Shown: piece after piece, positions 9,316 to 17,760 of the stretch
Position numbering within the stretch: position 1 is the first letter of the stretch
How the letters are laid out: each line of letters starts with the position of its first letter
NCBI RefSeq assembly: GCF_001544015.1
Contig: NZ_AP014924.1
Span: forward strand, 1,488,001 to 1,552,000
Length of the DNA stretch: 64,000 bases
DNA from: Limnochorda pilosa
GTDB taxonomy: Bacteria > Bacillota > Limnochordia > Limnochordales > Limnochordaceae
Direction: 5' to 3'
The notes under the pieces: generated by a model
The model's input: only the letters and a program-made list of their open reading frames with translations
The model's database searches: none
Told to the model about the DNA's origin: nothing
Program-made: the position numbers and the translations under genes

Positions 9316-9379
9316 GCGCCGGGCTGGGAGAGGTCGGTGGGATCTCCTACGATCTGGCCACGGACCGGGCATTCCGGAA

Positions 9380-10075
9380 GTGGAGGTGGAGCACGCGGTG
9401 GACGCCCTCCGGCGGGTGGGGCTGCTGGCGTGGAAGGACGTGGTGGTGGAGGCCCGGAGCAAGGAGCTCCTGGGCGCCATGTTCGTCTTCTCCCTGCTGG
9501 TGGTGGTGATCTTCAGCTTCGCCCTCGACCCCTCCCGGAGCGAGGTGCGACCGTTCTTCCCGGGCATCCTGTGGGTGGCCGTCTTCTTCGCCGGCGTGCT
9601 GGGGCTCAACCGGAGCTTCTCCAAGGAGATGGAGGACCGGGCCCTCTGGGGCATGATGCTGATCCCCATGGACCGCAGCACCGTCTACTACGCCAAGGCC
9701 CTCTCCACCCTACTGCTCATGCTCTTCACGGAAGCGGTGGTGCTGCCGCTCTTCTTCGTGCTCCTGGGCCAGACCCTCACCGGCGACGTGGCCCTCTTCG
9801 CCCTGGCGATCCTCCTGGGGAGCATCGGCTTCACCCTCAGCGGCACCCTCCTTTCGGCCCTGGCGGCCAGCACTCGCTCGGGCGAGATCCTGCTCCCCAT
9901 CCTCCTCTTCCCGCTCCTGGTGCCGGTGGTGCTGGGCGTGGTGGAGATCACCCAGGGAATCCTCCTGGGCTTGGACCCCGCCGGCTGGCTCAAGTGGTTC
10001 CAACTCCTGGGCGCCTACGACCTCCTCTTCCTGGTGGTGCCGCTCATCCTCTTCGAGCAGGTGATCGAGCTGTGA
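9380..10075 (+). CDS. ccmB: Heme exporter permease CcmB
   Basis: 231 residues with about six hydrophobic segments after a short cytoplasmic N-terminus. The motif LGLNRSFSKEMEDRALWGMML around residues 75-95 is the conserved CcmB region (RxFxxExEDGtLeqLL in the family), and SGTLLSALAASTRSGEILLPILLFPL is the second hallmark. It is the membrane partner of CcmA in system I cytochrome c maturation. Its last 32 bases overlap the convergent lgt gene. Confidence 0.9.
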   Translation: MEVEHAVDALRRVGLLAWKDVVVEARSKELLGAMFVFSLLVVVIFSFALDPSRSEVRPFFPGILWVAVFFAGVLGLNRSFSKEMEDRALWGMMLIPMDRSTVYYAKALSTLLLMLFTEAVVLPLFFVLLGQTLTGDVALFALAILLGSIGFTLSGTLLSALAASTRSGEILLPILLFPLLVPVVLGVVEITQGILLGLDPAGWLKWFQLLGAYDLLFLVVPLILFEQVIEL

Positions 10076-10880
10076 CTCGCCACGCGGCCAGCCCAGCCAG
10101 CAGCCCCCCGCTGACCCACTGGGCCAGGGTGAGCCCCAGGAGCACCGGCGTTCCGATACGGACGAACTCCAGGCCGAAGCGGATCACGGCGTAGCCGGCC
10201 AGGTAGAGGGCGGCCTGGGCGCCGGGAGGCGGCGCAAGCAGCGGGGGAGCGGTGCTGCCGGGGCGGGGGGTCCGGTCGGACCGCTCGCCGCTTCCGCTCG
10301 CCCGCCACCAGAGCCAGGCGAAGAGCGCCAGGTCTGCGAGGGACTCGTAGAGGAAGACGGGGTGGAAGGTGGCCGAGGCGCGGAAAGCGGCCGGACGGAA
10401 GGCGGGCTCGACGTAGAGGCCCCAGGGCAGGTGGGTGGGGTAGCCCAGGACCTCCCGGTTGAAGAGGTTGCCCCAGCGGCCGATGGCCTGGCCCAGGGGG
10501 AGCACCGTGAGGAGGAGATCGGCCCTGGCCAGGAAGCCGGTTCGGGAGCGCTCGCGCAGGGCCAGGGCCGCGAGACCCCCGAGCAGCGCCCCGTGGATGG
10601 AGAGCCCGCCCGTCCAGGTGGCGAGGATCTGGGCAGGATAAGACGCAAAGTAGGATAGATTCTGAACGACAAAGCCGAGGCGAGCTCCGAGCAGGCCTGC
10701 GGGGATGAGCCACGCTGCGAGACCGGCCGCCTCGTCCCAGGGGTCTCGGTGGCCCCGATGCCGCAGCAGTTGGGCCAGGGCCGCTGTGGAGGCGTAGATG
10801 GCCGCCGCCAGGATGAGGCCGTACCAGCGAAGCTCGAAGGACCCGAGCCGGAGAAGGACCGGGTCGCTCCACGACCTCAA
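10044..10880 (-). CDS. lgt: Prolipoprotein diacylglyceryl transferase
   Basis: 278 residues with the seven-helix pattern of Lgt, which attaches diacylglycerol to the lipobox cysteine of prolipoproteins at the cytoplasmic membrane. Signatures: FELRWYGL near the N-terminus, LSIHGALLGG (essential His), and GQAIGRWGNLFNREVLG, the Lgt box; FLYESL and IRFGLEFVR follow. The start is TTG at 10880 overlapping the stop of the upstream response regulator as TTGA, so lgt is third in the kinase-regulator-lgt operon. Its end runs 32 bases into ccmB. Confidence 0.94.
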   Translation of the reverse strand: MRSWSDPVLLRLGSFELRWYGLILAAAIYASTAALAQLLRHRGHRDPWDEAAGLAAWLIPAGLLGARLGFVVQNLSYFASYPAQILATWTGGLSIHGALLGGLAALALRERSRTGFLARADLLLTVLPLGQAIGRWGNLFNREVLGYPTHLPWGLYVEPAFRPAAFRASATFHPVFLYESLADLALFAWLWWRASGSGERSDRTPRPGSTAPPLLAPPPGAQAALYLAGYAVIRFGLEFVRIGTPVLLGLTLAQWVSGGLLAGLAAWRVTARSPARRG

Positions 10881-11551
10881 GGCGTCTCGCCCGGCTCCTC
10901 CAGGAGGTGGCGGCGCACGGCGTACGCGGCCGCCTCGGCCCGGTTGGCCAGGTTCAGCTTGGAGAGGATGCTCGAGACGTAGTTACGCACGGTCTTCTCG
11001 CTCAGGTAAAGGGCGTCGGCGATCTCCTTGTTGGTGCGACCGTCGGCGATGAGGCGCAGGATGCGCAGCTCCTGATCGGTGAGCTTCTCGTGCTGGTGCT
11101 GGTCGCGGGTCATGCCGCGCATGCGCTCCAGAACCTTGCCGGTGATGGACGGGTCCAGGAGCGAGCCGCCGGCGGCCACGGTGCGGATTGCCTCCACCAG
11201 TTCCTGGCTGCCGATCTGCTTCAGCACGTAGCCGCTGGCCCCGGCCATCACCGAGGAGAAGATCGCCTCGTCATCGGTGTAGGAGGTGAGCATGATCACC
11301 TTCACGTCCGGGTTCTCCGAGCGGATGGCGCGGCACGCCTCGATGCCCGAGCCGTCGGGCATCCGAATGTCCATGATGACCACGTCGGGCTTGCGCGACC
11401 GCACCAGGTTGATCGCCTCTTGAGCCGAACCGGCTTCGCCCGCTACCTCGAACTGGCCGATGCGCTCCAGGAGCGACCGTAGGCCGATCCGGACCACCTC
11501 GTGGTCATCCACGATCAGGATGCGAATGGCTTCCACCGGCCTGATCACCAC
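10877..11551 (-). CDS. LuxR-family response regulator (DevR/LiaR-like)
   Basis: 224 residues: receiver (LIVDDHEVVRIGL, Asp in VVIMDIRMPDGSG, Lys in YVLKQIG) and LuxR helix-turn-helix (LTDQELRILRLIADGRTNKEIADALYLSEKTVRNYVSSIL spans it). KTVRNYVSSILSKL resembles DevR/DosR and LiaR-type regulators. It overlaps the upstream kinase gene by 47 bases and the downstream lgt by four, so all three are translationally coupled. The adjacent kinase is the obvious phosphodonor. Confidence 0.92.
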   Translation of the reverse strand: MVIRPVEAIRILIVDDHEVVRIGLRSLLERIGQFEVAGEAGSAQEAINLVRSRKPDVVIMDIRMPDGSGIEACRAIRSENPDVKVIMLTSYTDDEAIFSSVMAGASGYVLKQIGSQELVEAIRTVAAGGSLLDPSITGKVLERMRGMTRDQHQHEKLTDQELRILRLIADGRTNKEIADALYLSEKTVRNYVSSILSKLNLANRAEAAAYAVRRHLLEEPGETP

Positions 11552-12968
11552 CCGTTAGTATGAGCGACACACGGGTTCCCTCGCCCGGGCGACTGTGAAT
11601 GTCCAGTCGACCCCCGATCAGCTCGGCCCGCTCCCGCATGTTCTGCAGGCCGTGCCCGGTCTCGCCGTTCCGCCCGGAGACGCTGGCGGGGTCGAAGCCG
11701 GCGCCGTCGTCCTCCACCGCCACCGAGAGCCCGTCGTTGAACCCCTCCACCCGCAGGTGCACCTGGCGCGGGTGGCCGTGCCGTATCGCGTTGGTCATGC
11801 TCTCCCGGACGATTTGGACCACATGCTCCACCGTCTCGGGGGAGAGGGACGTGTGGGTGACCCGCCGCACCTGCACCCGCACCTCGACCGGGTAACTTCG
11901 ACGGAACTCCTCCGCGACCCTGCGCAACCGCGCCGGCAAAGGAGCCGATTCCTCCTCCTGGGGGGTGCGCAGGTTCATGATGTACCGGCGGATGTCCTTG
12001 ACGGCCTGGTTCAGCCGGCCCATGTTCTCCCGGATCTGCCGCCGGGCCTGGCCGGGCTCGCTCTCCAGGAGGAAGAGGGAGCTCTCCAGGTTGAGCCCCA
12101 CCGCGTAAAGCTGCTGGATCACGCCGTCGTGAAGCTCGCGGGCGATCCGGTCGCGCTCGGTGAGCACCGCCAGCATCCGCTGGTGGGTCTCGTTTTGGAG
12201 GGCGGCTTCCACGTCGTAGACCTCCAGCATCCGGATGGTCACGTAGGCGATGGCGAGCCCTGCCAGGGCCCGGAACGCGTGGACGGGAACACCGAGCCAG
12301 GTAAAGAAGGCCACGTCGTTCACCACGTTGGCCGGGAAGAAGCCGGCCCTGGGAACCACGAGCCCTCCCGATGCAGCGTAGACGAGGAAGGCGACAACGC
12401 CCAGGCCCAGGTGGACGTTCAGGTGGCCAAGTCCCATCTCGTCGAACTGGGAGCGCTGCTCGGCCAGCCCCCAGGCGGCCAGGAGCGAACCGGTAAAGCC
12501 CAGGAGGTACCGGGACCAGACGTCGCTCAAGAGGAGCCACGCCCGGATCCCCGTGGCGCCCTCCTTCAGGCCCGACCAGACGAAAGCGGCGAACCAGGCG
12601 GCCAAGACGGCCCCGGCCAGCCACGGCAGGAAGCCCAGGCGCGGCCGGGTCTCGGCCAGGAGGCGCCCGCCGAAGGCGAAGAGGAAGGCGAAGGAGAGCG
12701 CGAGCAAGACCGCATCCAGCCCTTCCAGGCTGGCCACCACCGCTTCGGGCAGGTAGGTGCGCTGGATAGGAATGAAGACGCTCCCCCAGGCGGAAACCCC
12801 GTTGATCATGCCGAACAGGCCCAGGAGGGGCAGATGCCGGGCGAGGCGGAGCTGGCTGGACCGGCGGGACTCCAGATAGGTGGAGAAACCCATAATAAAG
12901 AAAACGAGTCCGTGTCCGAACAAGATGACGATCTCATTGGTGCGAAAGAACTGCTGAAGGAGCTCCAT
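11505..12968 (-). CDS. Membrane sensor histidine kinase (HisKA_3 / NarL type)
   Basis: 487 residues. The first ~240 contain about seven hydrophobic segments and no obvious large extracellular domain, suggesting a membrane-embedded sensor. A HisKA_3 dimerisation domain follows (ERDRIARELHDGVIQQLYAV, phospho-His in ELHDG), then a HATPase_c domain with VRESMTNAIRHGHP (N box), EDDGAGFDP (G1) and GHGLQNMRERAE (G2). It is paired with the overlapping response regulator. The promoter region carries a dyad (13013-13040) that could serve autoregulation. The signal is unknown. Confidence 0.92.
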   Translation of the reverse strand: MELLQQFFRTNEIVILFGHGLVFFIMGFSTYLESRRSSQLRLARHLPLLGLFGMINGVSAWGSVFIPIQRTYLPEAVVASLEGLDAVLLALSFAFLFAFGGRLLAETRPRLGFLPWLAGAVLAAWFAAFVWSGLKEGATGIRAWLLLSDVWSRYLLGFTGSLLAAWGLAEQRSQFDEMGLGHLNVHLGLGVVAFLVYAASGGLVVPRAGFFPANVVNDVAFFTWLGVPVHAFRALAGLAIAYVTIRMLEVYDVEAALQNETHQRMLAVLTERDRIARELHDGVIQQLYAVGLNLESSLFLLESEPGQARRQIRENMGRLNQAVKDIRRYIMNLRTPQEEESAPLPARLRRVAEEFRRSYPVEVRVQVRRVTHTSLSPETVEHVVQIVRESMTNAIRHGHPRQVHLRVEGFNDGLSVAVEDDGAGFDPASVSGRNGETGHGLQNMRERAELIGGRLDIHSRPGEGTRVSLILTGGDQAGGSHSHPDRG

Positions 12969-13012
12969 GCCTCGAGACGGCCCCCATCCGTACTAGCCCT
13001 TCTCCCCGGTCG

Positions 13013-13055
13013 CGACTATACTTTGATTGTACCATAGTCGGGCGACCTGCACCAA
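13013..13055 (-). promoter_or_regulatory. Promoter and dyad upstream of histidine kinase operon
   Basis: On the minus strand TTGGTG (13050-13055) and TACAAT (13026-13031) are 18 bp apart. The -10 is embedded in an inverted repeat CGACTAT (13013-13019) / ATAGTCG (13034-13040) with 14 bases between arms, a layout suited to a dimeric regulator overlapping the promoter. Confidence 0.5.
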
Positions 13056-13114
13056 TCGTACCCCTTGCTCGCCCCTGCCTCTCCGGGGTGCAGGAGACGG
13101 AAGGAGAGGGCCGC

Positions 13115-13342
13115 ATGGGTGGACATCTCCTACCAGCCCTGGCCTGGCTAGGCGTATCGATCTACGGGGCCGGTGTGATCTTCCGGGAGCTCAGGCCCGC
13201 CCTTCGCCGCCTCCGTGTGCGCCAGCAGCTCGGGATCCGGGTGCCCCGCCATCACGTGGCGGGGCTTTGGAGCGCCGGCGTGGGCGGCAGCCTCGCGTGG
13301 ACGGCCCTCCTGGGCGTCACGGCGCTGCACCTTCTTTCCTGA
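13115..13342 (+). CDS. Small two-helix membrane protein, unknown function
   Basis: 75 residues starting [30 protein letters not shown] site sits ideally before the ATG at 13115; an upstream in-frame start at 13088 is less well placed. Two hydrophobic segments (residues ~4-22 and ~54-74) flank a basic arginine-rich loop ([19 protein letters not shown]). No family is recognised. It is isolated between the divergent kinase operon and idh. Confidence 0.6.
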   Translation: MGGHLLPALAWLGVSIYGAGVIFRELRPALRRLRVRQQLGIRVPRHHVAGLWSAGVGGSLAWTALLGVTALHLLS

Positions 13343-13484
13343 GCCGATCCTCCTCATCCTCCCCGCCCTACGCCCCCTCGGCGGGACGGGAGGAGTCCTC
13401 GCGTGCCGGAACGAAACGGTAACTGGTTGGGGGTATACCGTTGCGTCGCCGCGCGCATCGGACTCGGTAGAGAGGAGATCGTTC

Positions 13485-14555
13485 ATGACCCATCGTGTCA
13501 CGCTCATTCCCGGGGACGGCACAGGCCCCGAGCTGGCCGAGGCTGCCCGGCGGGTGGTGGAGGCTTCGGGGGTCTCCATCGAGTGGGACCTCCAGGAGGC
13601 CGGGGCCGACGTGATGGACAAGTATGGCACGCCCTTGCCCGACGGTGTGCTGGATTCCATCCGGCGGAACCGGGTGGCCCTCAAGGGCCCCATCACCACG
13701 CCCATCGGCACCGGTTTCCGGAGCGTCAACGTCGCCCTGCGCCACGAGCTGAACCTCTATGCGTGCGTGCGCCCGTGCAAGTCCTACCCGGGTGTCCGCT
13801 CCCGCTACGAAGACATCGACCTGGTGATCGTCCGGGAGAACACCGAGGACCTCTACGCTGGTGTGGAGTTCGAGGCGGGTACCGAGGAGGCCCGCACCAT
13901 CCGCGCCTGGGCGCCCTCCAAGATCCGGGAGGACGCAGCCATCTCCATCAAGCCCATCTCCCGCTCGGGGAGCGAGCAGATCATCCGCTACGCCTTCGAG
14001 TACGCGCTGGCCAACGGGCGGCACAAGGTGACAGCGGTGGCCAAGGCCAACATCATGAAGTACACCGACGGCCTCTTCTTCGAGGTGGGCCGCGAGGTGG
14101 CCAAGAGGTACGAGGGCCGGGTGGAGTACGAGGAGCGGCTGGTGGACAACATGTGCATGCAGCTCGTCCAGAAGCCCGAGCTGTATGACGTCCTCGTCCT
14201 GCCGAACCTGTACGGCGACATCCTGTCGGACCTGGCCGCGGGTCTCGTGGGGGGGCTGGGGGTCGCCCCGGGGGCCAACATTGGCGACGGCGCAGCGCTC
14301 TTCGAGCCCACCCACGGCTCGGCGCCCAAGTACACCGGGCTCAACAAGGTGAACCCGGTGGCCATCATCCTGTCGGCGGTGCTCATGCTCCGGCACCTGG
14401 GTGAGAAGGAAGCGGCAGACCGGGTCGAGCGGGCTGTGGCTGCGGTCATCGCCGAAGGCAAGAGCGTGACGTACGACATGAAGCCGAACCGCGACGACCC
14501 CACCGCGGTGGGAACCTCCCAGATGGCCGACGCCATCATCGCGGCCATGCGGTGA
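13485..14555 (+). CDS. Isocitrate/isopropylmalate dehydrogenase family protein, probably NAD-dependent isocitrate dehydrogenase
   Basis: 356 residues of the beta-decarboxylating dehydrogenase family. Substrate and metal residues are visible in [45 protein letters not shown], and [20 protein letters not shown]. The Tyr in the ENTEDLYAG motif and the overall length match monomer-type NAD isocitrate dehydrogenases related to mitochondrial IDH; leuB or homoisocitrate dehydrogenase would be alternatives, but no leucine or lysine genes are nearby. ATG at 13485 has AGAGGAGAT upstream. A small dyad, ACGGTA (13416) / TACCGT (13436), lies in the promoter region. An acn gene is present at 54878. Confidence 0.82.
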   Translation: MTHRVTLIPGDGTGPELAEAARRVVEASGVSIEWDLQEAGADVMDKYGTPLPDGVLDSIRRNRVALKGPITTPIGTGFRSVNVALRHELNLYACVRPCKSYPGVRSRYEDIDLVIVRENTEDLYAGVEFEAGTEEARTIRAWAPSKIREDAAISIKPISRSGSEQIIRYAFEYALANGRHKVTAVAKANIMKYTDGLFFEVGREVAKRYEGRVEYEERLVDNMCMQLVQKPELYDVLVLPNLYGDILSDLAAGLVGGLGVAPGANIGDGAALFEPTHGSAPKYTGLNKVNPVAIILSAVLMLRHLGEKEAADRVERAVAAVIAEGKSVTYDMKPNRDDPTAVGTSQMADAIIAAMR

Positions 14556-14622
14556 GCGGGACGGACCCGGGCGGGCGGCTGCGCGGTCAGCCGGCACCGA
14601 TCGTGAGAGAGACCGATCGTGA

Positions 14623-14656
14623 GAGAGCCCCGGCGGCCGACCGGGGCTCTCCTTGT
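14623..14656 (+). terminator. Terminator hairpin after idh
   Basis: An 11-bp perfect stem GAGAGCCCCGG (14623-14633) / CCGGGGCTCTC (14641-14651) with a 7-base loop is followed by CTTGTC, a poor U tract. It separates idh from the convergent ccmC. Just before it, ACCGATCGTGAGAGA occurs twice in tandem (about 14598-14627). Confidence 0.65.
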
Positions 14657-15342
14657 CAGCGCAGAGACTCGCGCAGGGCGGCGACGCGGTCCTCGAGGCT
14701 CCGCTGGCGGGCCCGCAGGAGGGTCACGTAAGCGTAGAGTGCGGTGTAGGCCACCACGTTGGCCACCAGGGCCAGCACCATGGGGTCGGCGAACTCGGTC
14801 TCCGCAGGGGATGGGTGGATCCCCCGCCACCAGACGGAGGAAAGGTAGACCACGGGCACGTCCAGGAAGCCCACGATACCGTAGACCGCCGCCAGACGGG
14901 CCTGACGCTCGCCTCCCTCGGAGAACGAGCGCAGGAGAAGGTAGCCCAGATAGATGAACCAAAGGATGAGGGTGGTGGTGAGGCGGGGATCCCAGGTCCA
15001 CCAGGTGTTCCACACCGGGCGCATCCAGAGGGTGCCCCCCATGAGGGTGAGGGTGGTGAAGAGCACGCCCACCTCCGCCGAGGCGTAGGCCAGGTCGTCC
15101 CACCGGGGGCGACGGGTCCGCAGGTAGGCGGCGCTGGCGACCGCCACCACCAGGAACGCAAGGAACGCGTTCCACGCCGACGCCACGTGGAAGTAGAAGA
15201 TCCGCTGGACATCACCCATGGTCCGCTCGGGCGGGGCGTAGACCAGGGCAAGGTAGAGGCCGGCGAACACGAGGACAGCGGTGAGGGCCGCCAGCCAGCG
15301 CGGCGGTGCCCAGGAGCGGGGTGCCGCAGGGGTTCGAGCCAT
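14656..15342 (-). CDS. ccmC: Heme-handling membrane protein CcmC
   Basis: 228 residues, six hydrophobic segments. The tryptophan-rich WWD-type motif VWNTWWTWDPRLTTTLILWF, the periplasmic His in FYFHVASAWNAF, and the second His in SSVWWRGIHPSP are the CcmC/HHSP hallmarks. CcmC loads heme onto CcmE at the outer face of the membrane. ATG at 15342 has AGGAGG ten bases upstream. It is transcribed opposite to ccmE and separated from ccmAB by idh and lgt genes, so the ccm set is split into several units. Confidence 0.92.
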   Translation of the reverse strand: MARTPAAPRSWAPPRWLAALTAVLVFAGLYLALVYAPPERTMGDVQRIFYFHVASAWNAFLAFLVVAVASAAYLRTRRPRWDDLAYASAEVGVLFTTLTLMGGTLWMRPVWNTWWTWDPRLTTTLILWFIYLGYLLLRSFSEGGERQARLAAVYGIVGFLDVPVVYLSSVWWRGIHPSPAETEFADPMVLALVANVVAYTALYAYVTLLRARQRSLEDRVAALRESLR

Positions 15343-15405
15343 GGCGTGGAACGCCTCCTGGAAGCGCCGGCCTTGGGCCGGCAGGCATTGGAGCTGGACG
15401 CGAAC

Positions 15406-15435
15406 AGTATAGCACACGCGTGCCCCCGGGGTCAC
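15406..15435 (-). promoter_or_regulatory. Probable promoter of ccmC
   Basis: On the minus strand TATACT (15406-15411) lies 64 bp before the ccmC ATG. A GTGACC (15430-15435) 18 bp upstream is a weak -35. The -10 is clear; the -35 is not. Confidence 0.5.
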
Positions 15436-15521
15436 CGTTCGCTCGGAACCCCGCGCGGCGCGGGGTGGTCCGGCTGGGCGCCCCCATGGTAAGATGAAGG
15501 GTGCGCGAGGAGGGAGCCGCC

Positions 15522-16250
15522 GTGGCCCTGAGCCAGCCTGTGGAAGATTACCTGGCCGCCATCTACCGTGCGGTGCACAAGGGCGGGCAGGCCACCACCA
15601 GCGAGATCGCCCGGCGTCTGAACGTGTCGGCCGCCTCCACCACGCACATGTTCCAGCGGCTCGCCCAGGAAGGGCTCGTGCGGTACAAGGAGTACAGCGG
15701 CGTCTCCCTCACCGAGGCGGGCGAGGTGGCGGCCCTGGACGTGATCCGCCGCCACCGCCTGGCCGAGCGCTTCCTCACCGACGTGCTCGAGATCCCCTGG
15801 GACCGGGTGGATGCCCTGGCGAACCGCATGGAGCACGCCCTGCCGGCCGAGGTGATCCAAGGGTTCGACCGTATCCTGGACAACCCGCGCACCTGCCCGC
15901 ACGGGTACCCGATCCCTGACGCGCACGGCCAGGTCGCGCTCCTGAGCGATCGGACCCTGGCCGAGGCGGCCGAGGGTGACGAGCTCACCGTGAGCCGCGT
16001 GGACGAAGACGATCCCGCCCTCCTCAGGTATCTGGCCGAGGCGGGTCTCACGCCGGGCCAGCGGGTGCGCGTCATGCGCAAGCCCCCCTTCGAAGAGCCC
16101 CTGGTGCTGGACGTGGGCGGGCAGGAGCGCACGGTGGGGAGTCGCATCGCTCAGTCGGTCTACGTCTGCACCCCGGGGGACGAGGGAGAGGAAGCGGGCC
16201 GTGCGGCAGCCGAAGGGGGCGGGGGCGGAGCGGCGGGCCCGTCCGATTGA
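15522..16250 (+). CDS. DtxR/MntR-family metal-dependent regulator
   Basis: 242 residues: N-terminal winged helix (VEDYLAAIYRAVHKGGQATTSEIARRLNVS), the dimerisation and metal domain (HRLAERFLTDVL, EHALPAEVI), and a C-terminal SH3-like FeoA domain (AEGDELTVSRVDEDDPALLRYLAEAGLTPGQRVRV). The CPHGYPIP segment is typical. Three-domain architecture favours the DtxR/IdeR-like iron regulators over the short MntR. GTG at 15522 is preceded by GAGGAGGGA. It sits between ccmC (divergent) and ccmE, so iron or manganese control of heme protein biogenesis is plausible but unproven. The C-terminal tail is Gly/Ala-rich. Confidence 0.88.
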   Translation: MALSQPVEDYLAAIYRAVHKGGQATTSEIARRLNVSAASTTHMFQRLAQEGLVRYKEYSGVSLTEAGEVAALDVIRRHRLAERFLTDVLEIPWDRVDALANRMEHALPAEVIQGFDRILDNPRTCPHGYPIPDAHGQVALLSDRTLAEAAEGDELTVSRVDEDDPALLRYLAEAGLTPGQRVRVMRKPPFEEPLVLDVGGQERTVGSRIAQSVYVCTPGDEGEEAGRAAAEGGGGGAAGPSD

Positions 16251-16275
16251 CCTCCCCTTGGACCCTACTTATAAT
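16247..16275 (+). promoter_or_regulatory. Strong sigma-A promoter of ccmE-ccmD
   Basis: TTGACC (16247-16252) and TATAAT (16270-16275) with a 17-bp spacer. The -35 overlaps the TGA stop of the DtxR gene, so transcription of ccmE starts independently about 65-70 bp before its GTG. Confidence 0.82.
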
Positions 16276-16349
16276 GGGACCGACATGGGCATGCCAGCCC
16301 GCCGGTCCCCCGGACGGCCGGGGGCGAGGCCGCAGGGAGGAGCGTCGGC

Positions 16350-16748
16350 GTGAGCCGCAAGGTCAAGCTGGGGGTGGCGGGCGTCCTCTTCGGGGGCGTG
16401 CTCGCCTACCTGATCGCCACAGCCGTTGCCAACACCGGCGTCTACTACTACACCGTGGCCGAGGCCGCAGCCCGCAGCTCGGAGCTGAGCGGGCGGTTCC
16501 TGCGCGTCAACGGTGAGGTGGCTCCGGGAAGCATTCAGTGGGACCCCACCGTCATGCGTCTGGCCTTCGAGGTTCAGGAAGGGGCCTCGCGCATCCCCGC
16601 CGTCTATCATGGAGCGAAGCCCGACACCTTCCAGGGCGGTGCCCCGGTGATCGTAGAGGGGCGCTGGGGGCCTGATGGTACCATCACCGCGGACCAGATC
16701 CTGATGCAGTGCCCATCCCGCTATGAGCCTGCCCTGCCCGAGTCCTGA
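16350..16748 (+). CDS. ccmE: Cytochrome c maturation heme chaperone CcmE, Cys-type (CxxxY) variant
   Basis: 132 residues: one N-terminal membrane anchor (residues ~7-27) and a small OB-fold domain (FLRVNGEVAPGSIQWD, LAFEVQEGASRIPAVYHGAKPDTF, VIVEGRW). The usual HxxxY heme-attachment motif is replaced by CPSRY (Cys121, Tyr125), the CxxxY form known from archaea and some sulfate reducers. It accepts heme from CcmC and hands it to apocytochromes outside the membrane. GTG at 16350 follows CAGGGAGGAG. It is followed by the ccmD-like gene on the same strand. Confidence 0.93.
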   Translation: MSRKVKLGVAGVLFGGVLAYLIATAVANTGVYYYTVAEAAARSSELSGRFLRVNGEVAPGSIQWDPTVMRLAFEVQEGASRIPAVYHGAKPDTFQGGAPVIVEGRWGPDGTITADQILMQCPSRYEPALPES

Positions 16749-16805
16749 CAGGGCGGGATCTGGGAGGAGCCGGGCGGCGGGCGTCCTGCCGAGGGGGAAG
16801 AACGG

Positions 16806-16961
16806 TTGTCGTACCTGGTCGTTGCATACATGCTGCTCTGGCTGCTTCTGTTCGGCTACCTGCTGAGGCTGGGCCTCCGCCAGCGGGACCTGGGTCGCCA
16901 GCTGGAAACCCTGGAGAAGGCGCTCGAGCCCGGGCACGCGCGGAACGAAGACCGGGCCTGA
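16806..16961 (+). CDS. Small CcmD-like membrane protein
   Basis: 51 residues, starting from TTG at 16806 with GAGGGGGAAG upstream. One hydrophobic helix (YLVVAYMLLWLLLFGYLLRL, residues 3-22) is followed by a basic, charged tail (RQRDLGRQLETLEKAL). This matches the size and layout of CcmD, which stabilises the CcmABC-CcmE complex; CcmD sequences are too short and divergent for certainty. Position 57 bp after ccmE supports the call. It ends 11 bp from the convergent TlpA gene. Confidence 0.7.
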   Translation: MSYLVVAYMLLWLLLFGYLLRLGLRQRDLGRQLETLEKALEPGHARNEDRA

Positions 16962-16972
16962 GCCGCCGGGGC

Positions 16973-17560
16973 TCACCGCTCGGGCGGCCGGTAGGCCAGG
17001 GCCTCCTCCACGAAGCGACGGGCCGCTTGCAGCGTGAGGATGCCCGTGTGGCGGCGGCTGATGAAACCGTCGGGGGTCACGAAGAAGCTGGTGGGGATGG
17101 CCCGGGTCAGGTAGGCGGCCAGGGCTTCTCCCTTCGGGTCCAAGGCCACGGGGTAGGTGTAGCCCTCGGCCTCGATGAAGCGGCGAACCGTCTCGGGGTC
17201 TTCCATCGCGTCCACCCCCACCACCAGGACCCGGCCGGCCTCTTCCCGATGAAGGCGCTCAAGCTCGGGCATCTCCTCGCGGCACGGCGGGCACCAGGTG
17301 GCCCAGAAGTTGACCAGCACCACCTTCCCCCGGTTCGCTGAAAGTGTGAAGGTCCCGCCATCCAGGAGCTCAAGGGTAAGATCGGGGGCAGGGTACCCCG
17401 CGAAGGGCAGGGCTTCTTGCTGCCCGCGCGCCGTTGTCGCCGCCAGGAGCAGGGTGGACCCTACGACGAACCAGAAGGTCAGCAGGATCGCCGCCGCGCG
17501 GCGGCCAACCACCCTCCCGGATGCACCCCGCGGCATACGCCCGTGCAGAGCCGTCTTCAA
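16973..17560 (-). CDS. Membrane-anchored TlpA/ResA/CcmG-type thiol-disulfide oxidoreductase
   Basis: 195 residues: a signal anchor (AAAILLTFWFVVGSTLLLAATT) then a thioredoxin fold with VLVNFWATWCPPCREEMPEL (active site CPPC) and the cis-Pro in RAIPTSFFVTPDG. This family keeps the CxxCH cysteines of apocytochrome c reduced outside the membrane, matching the neighbouring ccmE and ccmD. The TTG at 17560 has GGAGGAGGGA upstream and is preferred to the longer open frame beginning at 17689. ResA and CcmG cannot be separated by sequence alone here. Confidence 0.9.
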   Translation of the reverse strand: MKTALHGRMPRGASGRVVGRRAAAILLTFWFVVGSTLLLAATTARGQQEALPFAGYPAPDLTLELLDGGTFTLSANRGKVVLVNFWATWCPPCREEMPELERLHREEAGRVLVVGVDAMEDPETVRRFIEAEGYTYPVALDPKGEALAAYLTRAIPTSFFVTPDGFISRRHTGILTLQAARRFVEEALAYRPPER

Positions 17561-17682
17561 TGAGCGTCCCTCCTCCGACACGAACCATTGGGCACCCAGC
17601 GACGGAATCCTTCCCCGGGGCCGGCCCGCGCGTGGCGCGGCGAGACACGCGGCCCCGGCACTTCTCAGCCTGGGTATGTATC

Positions 17683-17740
17683 TTGACATGCCTTCGGTGT
17701 ACGCTTATCATAATAACGATAGGATACCGGTAGACGGTAT
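17683..17740 (+). promoter_or_regulatory. Promoter and operator of csoR-tauE unit
   Basis: TTGACA (17683-17688) and TATCAT (17706-17711), spacer 17. Immediately downstream, ATACCG (17724-17729) and CGGTAT (17735-17740) form an inverted repeat with a 5-base centre, positioned over the likely transcription start. This resembles CsoR-family operators and suggests autoregulation. Confidence 0.75.
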
Positions 17741-17760
17741 AAGGCCGGGGGGCGGAAGAC

